From Kiritimatiellia bacterium (lineage in GTDB: Bacteria; Verrucomicrobiota; Kiritimatiellia; JAAZAB01), in the NCBI GenBank assembly GCA_028718125.1, contig JAQUMN010000012.1:1-64000 (forward strand): 64,000 nt of DNA. The letters run 5' to 3'. Below the pieces are notes generated by a model. The model was not told where the DNA came from, ran no database searches, and saw only the letters and a program-made list of their open reading frames with translations. The position numbers were made by a program, and so were the translations under genes. Shown here in pieces: positions 8,628 through 18,834 of this stretch; the stretch's first letter is position 1; the number at the start of each line of letters is the position of its first letter.

Positions 8628-10181
8628 CTACCACACATCCATCAGACACGGCTTGATTTTGAAAACTGCGGCGTCATCCATAAGATAGCCGGGCAGCTTG
8701 CCGTCGTCAAACACGGCCATGGGAATATGCCGGCTTTTTAACAGGTCATATTCCGGCCGGCTGGGCACGCGGGGGTAGGCCGTAAAATCGGTGTAAAACA
8801 TCAGCTCCACGTGGAAACATTCGCCGCAGTTGAAGATGATGAAATCGTTCGAGGGCAGGAGGCTGGGGAGTGTTTTGTATAGCGCAGTGTTGTGCAGTTT
8901 TGCCAGGCGATAGCGGTTGCCCTTGACGCCGGCATGATCGCGGGCGAAACTCGCGAGGTCCAGCGTGCTCCATCCCAAGCCGGCCAGTAGGCCCACGATG
9001 ACCAGCCGGGCCGTCCTGGGAAACCGCGCCAGCGTCAGGCGGTCAATGACCAGTCCCAGCCCCGCCCCGAAGGCCACATAGATGATGCTGCAGACGGTGA
9101 AACAGAACGAGCACATCTTTGTTTTGACTATGAACGAAAAAAAGGCGTATATCGCAAGCACACAGGCCGACCATGTGATTTTCAGTCGCCTTGAAGACAT
9201 GCGGAACAACAGTATGATCAATGCGGGCCCGATCAACCAAGGCGCCCAGGGGCCGTATTGCCGGGCGAGCATCGAGAAATGATATCCGTATCCGCCCATG
9301 TGTCCATCCATGACCTCCACCACATGCCGCCAATAGAGCAGGCGCGTATAGGCGCTTTCCAGCGGATAGGTTGCGCTTATATACCATTGCCATGGCAGAA
9401 AAACGGCTAGCGCTATGGCCAGGCTTATGCCTATATCCAGGTAGGGACGGAACTGGCGCCGGCGCCGGCTGTCCCCCAGCAGGGCAAGGCCCCAGCCGCC
9501 GAACACGAGTAATCCCGTGAGCCATTTAACCAGCACTGCGCAACCCGCGAACAGGCCGATCGGCAAAAGCCAGAAACGGCGCCCCGAACGCTCGTATTCG
9601 GCGTGGGCCCACAAGCTGGCCGTCACATAGAAAACGAAGGCAGTGTCGTTGTGGTCCAGATTTATATACCCGGTCAGCAGCAACAGGGGATAAGCGGAGG
9701 TTGTGTAAAGAAAAGCCGAGCAATAGCCGACGCGGGCGGACACGGCAATCCGGCCGAGGCGGTAGATGACCGGGATTAGCCCGGCGGTCATCAGCACGCT
9801 GGGCAGGCGCAGGCTGAATTCGGAAACGCCCAGCAGTTTGAAGGCCAGCGCGATCTGCCAGAGAAACAACGGCGGTTTGTGAACCCAAATATGATCGGCG
9901 GTCCAGTCGCGGTAATCATACGGCAGGACCGGGTTGCAGATCAGCATCGGACGGAACGGCGCATCCATCATGTGCCTGGCGACCAGCGCGTGGAAGCGCT
10001 CGTCCCATGAATTGAGAAACGGGTCCAGGCCGGACGCAAACAGGCTCAGGCTCAGGCCGCCGGCGGTCAGCCATACGAGGCTCCAGCGCGTTTTCCCGTT
10101 GACAAAAAAAAACAAACTTGCCAGGATGAATGCGCACGCGGCGCAGAGCAAAGCCTGTTGTAGGGGATTAAAGTCGCTCAT
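8628..10181 (-). CDS. ArnT/PMT-like GT-C membrane glycosyltransferase
   Basis: About 517 residues from ATG at 10181 (MSDFNPLQQALLC). Longer starts at 10244 or 10322 add residues unlike the family and enter the inverted repeat of the neighbouring mobile element. There are around ten hydrophobic segments. The first periplasmic loop carries DPFLNSWDERFHALVARHM, matching the acidic 'DE' signature of GT-C enzymes of the PMT/ArnT/DUF2723 superfamily. TADHIWVHKPPLFLW is also typical ('KPPL'). Such enzymes sit in the inner membrane and move a sugar from a polyprenyl-phosphate carrier to lipid A, protein or polysaccharide. Its own stop is 26 bases before the GT2 start, which supports a two-gene operon. 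Confidence 0.85.
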   Translation of the reverse strand: MSDFNPLQQALLCAACAFILASLFFFVNGKTRWSLVWLTAGGLSLSLFASGLDPFLNSWDERFHALVARHMMDAPFRPMLICNPVLPYDYRDWTADHIWVHKPPLFLWQIALAFKLLGVSEFSLRLPSVLMTAGLIPVIYRLGRIAVSARVGYCSAFLYTTSAYPLLLLTGYINLDHNDTAFVFYVTASLWAHAEYERSGRRFWLLPIGLFAGCAVLVKWLTGLLVFGGWGLALLGDSRRRRQFRPYLDIGISLAIALAVFLPWQWYISATYPLESAYTRLLYWRHVVEVMDGHMGGYGYHFSMLARQYGPWAPWLIGPALIILLFRMSSRRLKITWSACVLAIYAFFSFIVKTKMCSFCFTVCSIIYVAFGAGLGLVIDRLTLARFPRTARLVIVGLLAGLGWSTLDLASFARDHAGVKGNRYRLAKLHNTALYKTLPSLLPSNDFIIFNCGECFHVELMFYTDFTAYPRVPSRPEYDLLKSRHIPMAVFDDGKLPGYLMDDAAVFKIKPCLMDVW

Positions 10182-10412
10182 GTTTTTAACTAAGCGGCGC
10201 AGGTGGGCCGTTGAATCCAACGCGGCTTCAAACAGATGAACCATGTAAAAAACTCTATTGGCCCCCGCCATCCAAGTCAATCCATTTTTTGGTCCTTCAG
10301 GGTTTAGCGTGGGATTTCGCATTGAGTGCTATCCTCGGCGATATCCTACCGCTCCGCCCCTGCGTCATCCCGAGCGCCCACATCCGTCATCCCGAGCTTG
10401 TCGAGGGATCTC

Positions 10413-10684
<272 letters not shown>

Positions 10685-10912
10685 GAGATTCCTCGACTCC
10701 GCTCGGAATGACGGACGAAGAGTGAGTCATGATCAAGCGTTAATATGGCGTCAATTCCTGTTTTTGGTCAATGAAAAATCCCACGCTATTTCCGGAAGAA
10801 CCCATTTATTAAATTCAAGCGAGCTCGGGCCCGGCTTGCTTTTCGCTGAAATATCCGGCATCATTACATATTTGGAATTCAACCACATCGACATTTCATT
10901 AAGGGAGTCACC

Positions 10913-12166
10913 ATGGCCATTCAGGATTTCAAGTCAACCTACAAAACCATCATGGACGATCATTTTCCGCCGCGGCTGGAGATCAGTTTTATTGACGGCG
11001 CCGCGCGGCAGACGCTCTGCTACGAAAAGGCCTCATGGCTGATTGACGGCATCGACAAGGGCCTGCGCTACGGCGAGAATCCGGGCCAGGAAGCGGCCCT
11101 GTTCAAGCTGGTCAACGGCAACCTGATCCTGGGCGAGGTGCGCAGTATCCAGCCGGGCCGGTATCTGGCGTCGGACGTCGAACTGCTCCAGTCGGGCAAG
11201 CATCCGGGCAAGACCAATCTAACCGACGTAGATAATGCCCTGAATATCCTGCGCTACATGATGGATACGCCTTGCGTGGCCATTGTGAAGCATAACAATC
11301 CGTGCGGAGTGGCCAAGGCCGCCACTTTGGCCGAGGCCTATGCCCGCGCCAACATTGCCGACCGCGTGGCTGCCTTCGGCGGGGCCATTGTGCTTAACCG
11401 CACGGCGGACCGCGACACGGCCGAACTGATCCTCCAGCAGTATGCCGAAGTGGTGGCGGCGCCGGATTTTGCCGCCGGAGTTCTGGACCTGTTTGCCAAG
11501 AAGAAAAACCTGCGCGTCATGCGCATTGCCAACATGGCGCGCCTGGCCGAATTCGCCGCCCAGCGCGTCGTGGATTTTAAAGCGCTGGTGGATGGCGGCC
11601 TGGTGGCACAGTGGTCGTTTGTGCCGCAGACCCGCGACAAAACCCAGCTTCTGCCTGCCCAGGCCATGTACAAGGGCAAGGAATACAAAATCAATCGCCT
11701 GCCGACGGAAAAAGAATACGACGACTTACTCTTCGGCTGGCTGATTGAGTGCGGCGTGACCAGTAATTCGGTCATTTTCGTCAAGGACGGCGTTACCGTA
11801 GGCATCGGCGCCGGCGAGCAGGACCGCGTCGGCGTGGCGGAAATTGCCCGTGACAAGGCATACCGCAAACTGGCCGACCGGCTTTGCTGGGAACAGCAGA
11901 AAATCCCCTACAACAATTTGAAAGATGCGGGAATCAAGGCCGAAATTGACCACGAGGTCAGCCGCCGCAAAGGCGGGATCATCGGAAGTTGCATGGTTTC
12001 CGACGCCTTTTTCCCGTTCCGGGATGGCGTGGATGTCGGCCTGCGCGAGGGAGTTGCGGCCGTGATCCAGCCGGGCGGCTCGGACCGTGATTTCGAGAGC
12101 ATCGAGGCCTGCAACGAAGTCAAGGCGGCCATGGTCTTCACCGGCCAGAGATGCTTCAAGCATTAG
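10913..12166 (+). CDS. purH: AICAR transformylase, C-terminal half of PurH as a separate gene
   Basis: 417 residues. ATG at 10913 follows AAGGGAG at 10901-10907. It carries the transformylase domain only: LRYGENPGQEAAL near residue 50, KHNNPCGVA (catalytic Lys-His), AFGGAIVLN, IGAGEQDRV, SDAFFPF and VIQPGGS. It transfers the formyl group from 10-formyl-tetrahydrofolate to AICAR, giving FAICAR for the cyclohydrolase encoded at 7002-7691. In most bacteria both activities are one polypeptide of ~520 residues. Here the halves are separated by ~3.2 kb and each has its own ribosome binding site, so this is a true split and not a simple frameshift. Confidence 0.93.
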   Translation: MAIQDFKSTYKTIMDDHFPPRLEISFIDGAARQTLCYEKASWLIDGIDKGLRYGENPGQEAALFKLVNGNLILGEVRSIQPGRYLASDVELLQSGKHPGKTNLTDVDNALNILRYMMDTPCVAIVKHNNPCGVAKAATLAEAYARANIADRVAAFGGAIVLNRTADRDTAELILQQYAEVVAAPDFAAGVLDLFAKKKNLRVMRIANMARLAEFAAQRVVDFKALVDGGLVAQWSFVPQTRDKTQLLPAQAMYKGKEYKINRLPTEKEYDDLLFGWLIECGVTSNSVIFVKDGVTVGIGAGEQDRVGVAEIARDKAYRKLADRLCWEQQKIPYNNLKDAGIKAEIDHEVSRRKGGIIGSCMVSDAFFPFRDGVDVGLREGVAAVIQPGGSDRDFESIEACNEVKAAMVFTGQRCFKH

Positions 12167-12305
12167 ATGAAATCATTGGTGTCCAAAATAATATACCCTC
12201 TCCCTCTCGCCTGGGCGAAGCGCTTCGGCGGAGCCAGGTGGGAAAGGTTTACCCGCCTATGGCGGCGCCGAAGGCGACCAGGGGTTAGGTCTCGTCAATT
12301 GATAA

Positions 12306-12341
12306 CTTTCCGCCAGAAGGCGGATCCGCCTTTGGCGGAAA
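12306..12341. repeat. REP-like tandem-hairpin repeat, copy 2 (diverged)
   Basis: Core TTCCGCC-AGAA-GGCGGATCCGCC-TTT-GGCGGAA, the same two-hairpin design as 7715-7761. It lies in the 12167-12427 gap between purH-C and the GH20 gene. Just upstream (about 12195-12290) is another GC-rich, partly palindromic stretch (CCTGGGCGAAGCGCTTCGG; CCGCCTATGGCGGCG). Confidence 0.6.
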
Positions 12342-12427
12342 AAATTGTACTGTGTTATCAACGCTTTTATACATTCTGAAATTATTGTTTTGGACAAGTA
12401 TAAACGTCTATATTGGCTGGGAATCCA

Positions 12428-14797
12428 ATGAATAGTTTAATCCCGTTACCTCAAAAAATCGAATTGCGCCCGGGCCGGCTGCCTGTGCCGGCGCAGCATA
12501 TGACCTGCTATTGTGATATTCCGTTTTTACATGTTGAACGCGTGCTGGGAATTGGCGCGCTGCATCGGGTGGCTGCCCCGCAAAAAGCGTTTTTAGCGCT
12601 TCTGATTCAACCCGATGTTCCCGCATTGCGCGCCGTGGCGCCGGCGCTGAGGCGGGAGGCCTATCACTTGGAAATCGGCGTCCGGGGCATTTGGATCGCA
12701 GCCACGGACCTGCGCGGGCTTTTTTACGGGCTGCAAACGCTCAGGCAGATCATGGCAAAGCATACTGGGGCATTGCCGATGTGCCGAATACTGGATTGGC
12801 CGAATTTGCCCCTGCGCGGCGTCCACCTGGATTTATTCGCGAACACCCCCACGTTTAATGAATTGAAGGGGATTATCACGCGCCTGGGCGCTTATAAAGT
12901 AAATACCATCTGTTTGGAATATGACGATCGTTTCAGTTGGGAACGGCATCCCGATATTTCTCACCCCCTGGCATTTACCAAGGGCCAGATTGCCGCGCTG
13001 ATTGAGCTTGCCGCTGCTTATGGCATCCAGATGATTCCTCTGCTGGATTCGCTGGGCCATGCCGGCCAATATTTATGCCATGCGCACTACGCATCCTTGC
13101 GGGAGCTGCCCGACCGCATCGAAGAAATGTGTCCATCCAATCCTAAAACACTGGTCCTGATGAAGGAGTTGTGGGAAGAAGTCCTCGAAGTGCATCGTGG
13201 CGCGAAGTATGCGCATATTTCCGGCGACGAGGTGTTCCGGCTGGGCTGCTTGTGCCCGCGCTGCACCCGCAGGGCCCGGCTGCGCGGCATGGCCGGAATC
13301 TATACGGATTATTACACAAAATTATCGCGCTGGGTCCTGGAACAGGGCAAGCGCCCCATCATGTGGGGCGATATGCTGATCAAATGCCCGGAAGACATTG
13401 ACCATTTCCCGAAGGATATCCTCATTAATGATTGGTGTTACTTCGGGGAAAATCAGCCGTGGTGGGATTATCCCCTTCTGAAATGGCATCCGCTGTTCAA
13501 GAAGTATGGAACCTTGCTGGACGCGGATATGGCGGCCGCAGCCAGGAATCGTGCCATCAGCCCGCGGGACCGGCGGCTGCTGTCGCGGTATTGGGTTGAC
13601 TCATGGGCCAGGCGCCGCTTTACGCCTTTCCCGCATGTTCGGTTCCTGCAGGATCATGGGTTTGAAATCATCGGCGCTTCCAAGGCCAGCGGCGACGGGG
13701 TAGATACTCCGCCTTCAACTTCGGGCCGTTTTGCCAATAACATGCAATTTGCGCTCGTGCTGAAAAAGGCCGGCGCCGCCGGTTTGATCAACACGTTCTG
13801 GAGTCATACGGGGCCGATTATGAACGCCTGGTACGGGCTGGTGGCGGGCGCGGACTTTGCATGGCATTCCCGCGAGGAAAACGAGTCGATTTTTGCGCGG
13901 CGCTTTTCGGAGCGATTCCTGTCGATCTCGCCGGGCTTTGGCGAAGTTATCCGGTCGCTGGATCAACAATTCAACTTGTCGGATCAAGGATATCGTCCGT
14001 CGATCCGCAAGTCGCATGTCCAGCAGGCCCGGAGGCTTGCCGGCGCTTGCAGTGCCAGTGCTTCCGGGGAACCAGTCTATGCGGCGCACCTTAACCGTAT
14101 GAGCGCGATCAATCTAATGCGCCAAACAGCGATTCAAAAAGAACAGGCCCGGCGGCGAGCGCTGTTTGGCAAGGGTCATGATGAGTGTATTGATTTGCGC
14201 GCCTGGTGTAATCGCAACTTTTATAATTGTGCCCCGAACCAGGCGGCTTATCCACTGCCGCTGCCATGCGGCCTTCACAAAATTGAGGGCATACCGTTTG
14301 ATGTGATTGATCTGCGGCGCAACCAGGGCCGGTCGCTGATTGCCCTGCGAGGCGGTAGAAACGGGAATGGGCCGGTGTCGGTCGGCGCGATTCCCGTGCG
14401 CCGGCGGTTGAATGCGCTGTTCGTTTTGCTGACCGGTTTCGATGTGGCGCGCCAGGTCCAATTGGCCGCGCTCCATATTCATCTGGAGGGCGGGCGGCAG
14501 GTTGAGGTTCCCCTCATCGGCGGGAGCCAGCTTGGGGATTGGAGCGGGCCAAAGGAGAAGAAGCTCGATAAAGCATTTGTCGCCTGGAAAAACAATATGG
14601 GGCGCTATGCCTATGTAACCTGGTGGCGCAACCCCTGGCCGCGCCAACAAGTGCTCGGCATAAAAATTGTATCGGCCGAACCGGAAAAAGGGTACCTGAT
14701 GGTGATTGCCATGACCGCGCGATTGGCAAAGCAGGGCCCCGCCCGCTGCGCTCATATCGGATCGACGAAGGCAAACGCCTGCAGGAATAAACGATGA
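12428..14797 (+). CDS. GH20 family beta-N-acetylhexosaminidase-like protein
   Basis: 789 residues from ATG at 12428 (a TTG at 12413 is in frame but unlikely). Residues ~1-115 form the GH20b-type N-terminal domain (EAYHLEIG, GLFYGLQTLRQI). The TIM barrel starts at DWPNLPLRGVHLDLF. The catalytic motif HISGDE lies at residues 263-268, with the Asp-Glu pair used in substrate-assisted hydrolysis of beta-GlcNAc or GalNAc. RPIMWGDML and INTFWSHTG are later barrel strands. The last ~200 residues look like an accessory beta domain. There is no signal peptide, so the enzyme is probably cytoplasmic and acts on imported oligosaccharides. The protein is long for a simple GH20. Confidence 0.85.
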   Translation: MNSLIPLPQKIELRPGRLPVPAQHMTCYCDIPFLHVERVLGIGALHRVAAPQKAFLALLIQPDVPALRAVAPALRREAYHLEIGVRGIWIAATDLRGLFYGLQTLRQIMAKHTGALPMCRILDWPNLPLRGVHLDLFANTPTFNELKGIITRLGAYKVNTICLEYDDRFSWERHPDISHPLAFTKGQIAALIELAAAYGIQMIPLLDSLGHAGQYLCHAHYASLRELPDRIEEMCPSNPKTLVLMKELWEEVLEVHRGAKYAHISGDEVFRLGCLCPRCTRRARLRGMAGIYTDYYTKLSRWVLEQGKRPIMWGDMLIKCPEDIDHFPKDILINDWCYFGENQPWWDYPLLKWHPLFKKYGTLLDADMAAAARNRAISPRDRRLLSRYWVDSWARRRFTPFPHVRFLQDHGFEIIGASKASGDGVDTPPSTSGRFANNMQFALVLKKAGAAGLINTFWSHTGPIMNAWYGLVAGADFAWHSREENESIFARRFSERFLSISPGFGEVIRSLDQQFNLSDQGYRPSIRKSHVQQARRLAGACSASASGEPVYAAHLNRMSAINLMRQTAIQKEQARRRALFGKGHDECIDLRAWCNRNFYNCAPNQAAYPLPLPCGLHKIEGIPFDVIDLRRNQGRSLIALRGGRNGNGPVSVGAIPVRRRLNALFVLLTGFDVARQVQLAALHIHLEGGRQVEVPLIGGSQLGDWSGPKEKKLDKAFVAWKNNMGRYAYVTWWRNPWPRQQVLGIKIVSAEPEKGYLMVIAMTARLAKQGPARCAHIGSTKANACRNKR

Positions 14798-14915
14798 AAA
14801 ACGCAATGGCGCGGCAAGGAAAACACCCGGGACGCCTGTGCTTTCAACGCCGGCGACCGTGAACTTCAGGACTAATCATGCCGTGATTATGGCGTCGGCC
14901 GGTAAATCAGGAAGA

Positions 14916-15656
14916 TCATTTCGGATAATTCTGCGAACAGATTTTGGCGTTTTCCTCAAGAAAATCCAGGACCGCCCCGGCGACAAGCCGGTGGGCTTCC
15001 GCTGTGAGATGCACACCGTCTTTGGCGATGATTTTATCCTTGGAATCCGCTTTCATGAGATCTCTTAGAAACTTATCCAAATCAAACAGCGGACATTCTA
15101 GGCGTTTTGCAATGTCCCTGGTACGCTGGCGATATTGCTCGATGCATTGGTCAAAGCCGCCCCATTTAGCGTAGTAGGAATCTTTCCGGCATGCATGCCG
15201 CTCGTTCACCACAGGAGGGAAGGTAACCAGAACTATTTTTCCGCCTTTGGCCAGAACCTGTTTGTTTATTTCCAGGAGGTTTTTCTCAAAATCGTCAACG
15301 CTTACCGCCCGGGCGCTATGCACGGCATCATTCCCCCCGAACTCAACAAACACAAGTCCGGGCATATGGGCGAGCACATCCTTCTGAAGTCTTTGCATGC
15401 CTTCGGCGGAAGTGTTGGCATTGCCGCCCGCATTGAACACGGAAATGGTTTGACCCCTCCTTTCCTTCAACAGTCCAGGCAGCAATTCCACCCAGCCGGA
15501 ACCGGCGGGAACACCATATCCGCGGGTGATTGAATCGCCAAATGCCACGACTGTGCCCCAATCCTTGTTCTCAGCTGTTCCTGATGCCTGGCCTGCGAGA
15601 ACGGAACCGCAGAATAAATTCAGCAGCACCACTATTGTAATTCCCTTGTTTAACAT
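14916..15656 (-). CDS. Secreted SGNH/GDSL esterase
   Basis: 246 residues. Signal peptide MLNKGITIVVLLNLFCGSVLAG. SGNH blocks are intact: block I VAFGDSITRG with nucleophile Ser42, block II FNAGGNANTS, block III VEFGGND, and block V KDGVHLTAEAH with Asp213 and His216. This architecture matches TesA/arylesterase-like lipases and acyl-carbohydrate esterases; the substrate is not decidable. Exported, probably periplasmic. The next gene (amidohydrolase) ends 8 bases upstream of this start, so they are likely one transcript. Confidence 0.88.
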   Translation of the reverse strand: MLNKGITIVVLLNLFCGSVLAGQASGTAENKDWGTVVAFGDSITRGYGVPAGSGWVELLPGLLKERRGQTISVFNAGGNANTSAEGMQRLQKDVLAHMPGLVFVEFGGNDAVHSARAVSVDDFEKNLLEINKQVLAKGGKIVLVTFPPVVNERHACRKDSYYAKWGGFDQCIEQYRQRTRDIAKRLECPLFDLDKFLRDLMKADSKDKIIAKDGVHLTAEAHRLVAGAVLDFLEENAKICSQNYPK

Positions 15657-15664
15657 TTCAGACC

Positions 15665-17317
15665 TTACCGGCGCAGGGCCAATATGCGGCGCATGTTCTG
15701 CCCCAGGATGGGAACCAGGATTTCGTCGGGCACGTCCAGTGAAAGCAGGCGTCCAAGTTCCCAGTAGATGTCATGAGGCATGGCGTCCGTGCCGAAAACA
15801 ACCTGCCGGGGATTGACCTTCTGCAGTGTTTTTTCCCACGCTTCTGCGTTACAAAAGCTCCCGCACCACTCGAGGAAGACATTTGGATTTTCCTGCGCCA
15901 GGGGTTCCGCCTCACGGCGTCCATTCTGGGGACCGCCGGAATGGCCAATCAGAAAATGCGCGTCCGGGTATTTTTTAACAACATCCCTGAGCGGGATGAT
16001 ATCGTCCTTGCCCCATGTATGGTAAAGCACGGGCAGACGATGCTGGTTGGCATAAGCCCACATAGGCTCGAAACGAGGGTCATTGGTCTTTATGCCCCAA
16101 TAGCCGCAGAGGGTTTTGAACCCCAAAAAGAACGGCCCTGAAAAATACCGGTCAAAATTTTTGACCAGAGCATCGGCGTAAAACGGGTTGAACCCCAGGT
16201 AGCCCTTGAAACGGTCCGAATGGGGCAGCAGGACTTTTTCGAGCAGATCGTTCCCCGCCACGGCTTCGCCCAGTAGGGCATGCATCCCGGAAACGATCAC
16301 GGTCTGCATGCCGAGCGAGCCCATGACTTTCAACGCGGATTTTACCTGGCTGTGTTCCTCGTGGTCTTTCAGAACATAACCGCCGGAGGGGCCCAGATGG
16401 AAATGGGCGTCCACGATGTCAACGCCAAGCGTTTTCCCGGCCAGGCAGCGGCCCCACAGGGAATCCGCCGGCTTGGCTGGCGGAACCGGCGCGGCCTTTG
16501 CCGCGCCTTTGAGACCGAGCAGACGTTCCAGATTGCCGTGCATGGCAAGCTGCCGTTCCGGCTCCGTGATGTCGGCTCTGGCCAATTGGGCGATTGCCGC
16601 GCCGCCATGCGACTTGTTTCCCGTCCCGAACAACAGCCGTTCGGCCCCGAAGTGTTCCACAACCTGTTCAACGGCGCCATTTGTATGCAGCCATGAATTG
16701 TCCACCAGGATGTTCTTCCGGCGTCTCATCAGGTCGAATACGATCATGGTAGGTCCCCACATAACCTCGGTCAGAACCAGCGGGACCTTCGGGAACATAG
16801 CCGTGAATTCAAGGATGTCCTGGATATTGCTCTCGTCATGACGCATAACAATAAAAGGCTTTAGTCCGGCAATGCCCCGGATCACCGGCTCCAGCTGGCA
16901 AAGGGAGAGCGCTTTAAACACGTTTGCGAAGCGGAGGGCGCGGGTTTCCCCGTCGATCATTTGGCGCTTTAGTTTCTTGATGCCGTCGCGCTCGTATTGC
17001 ATGAGGCCGGAAACTGCGAGCGCCGGAATTATTCGTCCCCTGGCTTTGGGTGTTCGCGCAATTTCATCGATCATCTTCTGATTGCTTGCCAGGGCCTGAT
17101 TCTGGCGCGCCTCGGTGTTCCAGACCAGGGCCTTGCTGATTCCAAGCCGGTCCATGAAGTCCAGGCGATCCCGGATCAGCGGGAATTCGGAGGCGCCAGT
17201 CGAAGCCTTGCCAAAGAACGCATTGACATCAATGAAACTTGAGCAACCCGATAGTTTTTTCATAATTGCTTGTAAACTCCTCCAGGATTGGATGCGTCCG
17301 GCCTCCAATCCGGTCAT
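15665..17317 (-). CDS. Tandem amidohydrolase-2 fusion protein, N-terminal domain degenerate
   Basis: 550 residues. ATG at 17317 has AGGAAAAGG just upstream; ATG at 17263 (MKKLSGCSSFIDV) is an alternative. Two amidohydrolase TIM-barrel domains are joined by an alanine/proline linker near residue 280. The C-terminal domain has the metal ligands: DAHFHLG (HxH, about residue 300), VLYHTWGK, LIGHSGG and FGTDAMPHD. The N-terminal domain keeps the outline but lost them: the DxHxH position reads FIDVNAFFG, and the FGTD position reads LLFGTGN. The second half probably does the chemistry (decarboxylase or hydrolase of the PF04909 type), with the first structural or regulatory. Cytoplasmic. Substrate unknown. 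Confidence 0.82.
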   Translation of the reverse strand: MTGLEAGRIQSWRSLQAIMKKLSGCSSFIDVNAFFGKASTGASEFPLIRDRLDFMDRLGISKALVWNTEARQNQALASNQKMIDEIARTPKARGRIIPALAVSGLMQYERDGIKKLKRQMIDGETRALRFANVFKALSLCQLEPVIRGIAGLKPFIVMRHDESNIQDILEFTAMFPKVPLVLTEVMWGPTMIVFDLMRRRKNILVDNSWLHTNGAVEQVVEHFGAERLLFGTGNKSHGGAAIAQLARADITEPERQLAMHGNLERLLGLKGAAKAAPVPPAKPADSLWGRCLAGKTLGVDIVDAHFHLGPSGGYVLKDHEEHSQVKSALKVMGSLGMQTVIVSGMHALLGEAVAGNDLLEKVLLPHSDRFKGYLGFNPFYADALVKNFDRYFSGPFFLGFKTLCGYWGIKTNDPRFEPMWAYANQHRLPVLYHTWGKDDIIPLRDVVKKYPDAHFLIGHSGGPQNGRREAEPLAQENPNVFLEWCGSFCNAEAWEKTLQKVNPRQVVFGTDAMPHDIYWELGRLLSLDVPDEILVPILGQNMRRILALRR

Positions 17318-17350
17318 GGCCTTTTCCTGTAGAGCGTTAAAAATTCAGGT

Positions 17351-18538
17351 TCATAAACTTGCGCCCGCCTGGCGGCAGGCTTCGATCCGCGCGCGGATCC
17401 GGTCCGCTGTCCAATCCGGATGGAGCGAGACATAGACTGTCCGCTTCAGGATGTCCAGCGTGCGCGGGCACATGGTCTTGGTGTATTTCAGGCGCAGGCG
17501 CTTGTTCTGCGGCATGCTATAGGGGTTCATGCCGGGGTGATGGCCGATGCGATGTTTGAGAATCGGGTCCCAATTGGAATACACGTGCTTGCCGCTGTCG
17601 ATCGGCAGCCAGCCGCCAACGCCTTTGGACTTGGCGAATATCCGGGCGACGGCTTCGCTTTCAAATTGAAAGCTGACCACCACGCCGCAATCGCCCTTCG
17701 GATCGTTGGAAGGCGCGAAGCGAATGCCGGGCTTGCCCTTAAGCTCGGCGATGAACCGCGCGCGGATCCGGCGCAGGTCGGCGAGTATGCCGGGCAGCCG
17801 CTGCAGCTGCATGCGCAGAATGGCGCCGGTAATTTCCGTGGTGCGGAACTGGAACCCCAGAAATATCGGCACGGTGAATTTCTTGACATATGGACGGAAA
17901 GCCGCGCCGCTGTCGGAATAAATTCCGGCCATTTCGCAAATCTTGTCGTCATTGGTCACCAGGGCGCCGCCCTCGCCGGCGCTCATGATCTTGAAATCGT
18001 TGAAACTGTAGGCGCCCGCGTGGCCCCAGCTGCCCAGGCGCTTGCCCCGGAAACTGCCGCCGTCCGCCTGGCAGCAGTCTTCAATAACCTTGATTTTGTG
18101 CCTGCGCGCGACGGCCATGATCGCCTTCATGTTCGATGGGATGCCGCAGATGTGCACGGGAATAATGGCTTTGGTGTGCGGCCCGATCTTTTTTTCCACG
18201 TCGCGCGGGTCGAGGGTCAGGGTCTCGTTAATCTCGGCCAGGACGGGAATGGCGCCGACCATCAGGACGGCGGCGGCCGTGGCCATGAACGTATAGCCCG
18301 GCACGATCACTTCGTCGCCCGGGCCGATGCCCATGCCGGCCAGCCCGGCCATCAATCCCGCCGTGCCGCCGCCGGAGAGCAACAGGGCGTGCTTGACGCC
18401 GATGGTTTGCGCCCATTCCTTTTCAAACCGGTTGGCTTCCTGCAGGTGGCCGTTCTTGGGGTCGCCCACCCGAAACATTTTCTTTGCCTTGATCACCTTG
18501 CTGACTTCGTCAACTTCTTTTTGTCCTAAGCGATACAT
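17351..18538 (-). CDS. DegT/DnrJ/EryC1/StrS family PLP aminotransferase
   Basis: 395 residues from ATG at 18538, preceded by CAGGAGGCC; a longer in-frame extension to 18778 is unlike the family. Signatures: LLLSGGGTAGLMAGL (cofactor phosphate site), GDEVIVPGYTFMATA, IPVHICGIPSNM, VIEDCCQADGG, and SFNDFKIMSAGEGG, with the PLP-binding Lys near residue 182. These enzymes usually transaminate keto-sugars for surface polysaccharides or aminocyclitols. No dehydratase or NDP-sugar gene lies next to it, so the substrate is open. It is followed on the same strand by the double amidohydrolase and the esterase, presumably one functional group. Confidence 0.88.
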   Translation of the reverse strand: MYRLGQKEVDEVSKVIKAKKMFRVGDPKNGHLQEANRFEKEWAQTIGVKHALLLSGGGTAGLMAGLAGMGIGPGDEVIVPGYTFMATAAAVLMVGAIPVLAEINETLTLDPRDVEKKIGPHTKAIIPVHICGIPSNMKAIMAVARRHKIKVIEDCCQADGGSFRGKRLGSWGHAGAYSFNDFKIMSAGEGGALVTNDDKICEMAGIYSDSGAAFRPYVKKFTVPIFLGFQFRTTEITGAILRMQLQRLPGILADLRRIRARFIAELKGKPGIRFAPSNDPKGDCGVVVSFQFESEAVARIFAKSKGVGGWLPIDSGKHVYSNWDPILKHRIGHHPGMNPYSMPQNKRLRLKYTKTMCPRTLDILKRTVYVSLHPDWTADRIRARIEACRQAGASL

Positions 18539-18711
18539 GTGGCCTCCTGAATGTATGTCTTTGCCGGTTGTGAACGCACGTAATGCAATCAAAGATCGGT
18601 TGAAAAAACACGGTAATCCTAGCGGCTTTCCCGTTCGTTTGACTATAGCGGGAATGGTCACAGATTGTCTTTTCTGGTCTTTGCCTAATGCGGGCTTGAG
18701 ACCGCAACCCG

Positions 18712-18762
18712 AGGGAGGGCGGGCATTCTGCCCGCCGCGGACAGCGGCACGCTGTCCCTCCC
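18712..18762. repeat. Paired palindromes in a 296-base gap
   Basis: Two neat hairpins: GCGGGCATTCTGCCCGC (18719-18735) and GGACAGCGGCACGCTGTCC (18739-18757), inside GAGGGAGG...CCTCCC. This REP-like structure is upstream of the DegT gene and downstream of the AraC regulator. Nothing else is visible in 18539-18834. Confidence 0.6.
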
Positions 18763-18834
18763 CAGCACATGCACGCAAAAACGTGGATCGTTACGGGAAA
18801 GCGTCTAACAGCGGTTGCCTGTCCGCATTGCGCC

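Noticed and set aside
17420-18529. Long plus-strand frame (369 codons) opposite the DegT gene
   Set aside because: Shadow of the aminotransferase; no recognisable motif.
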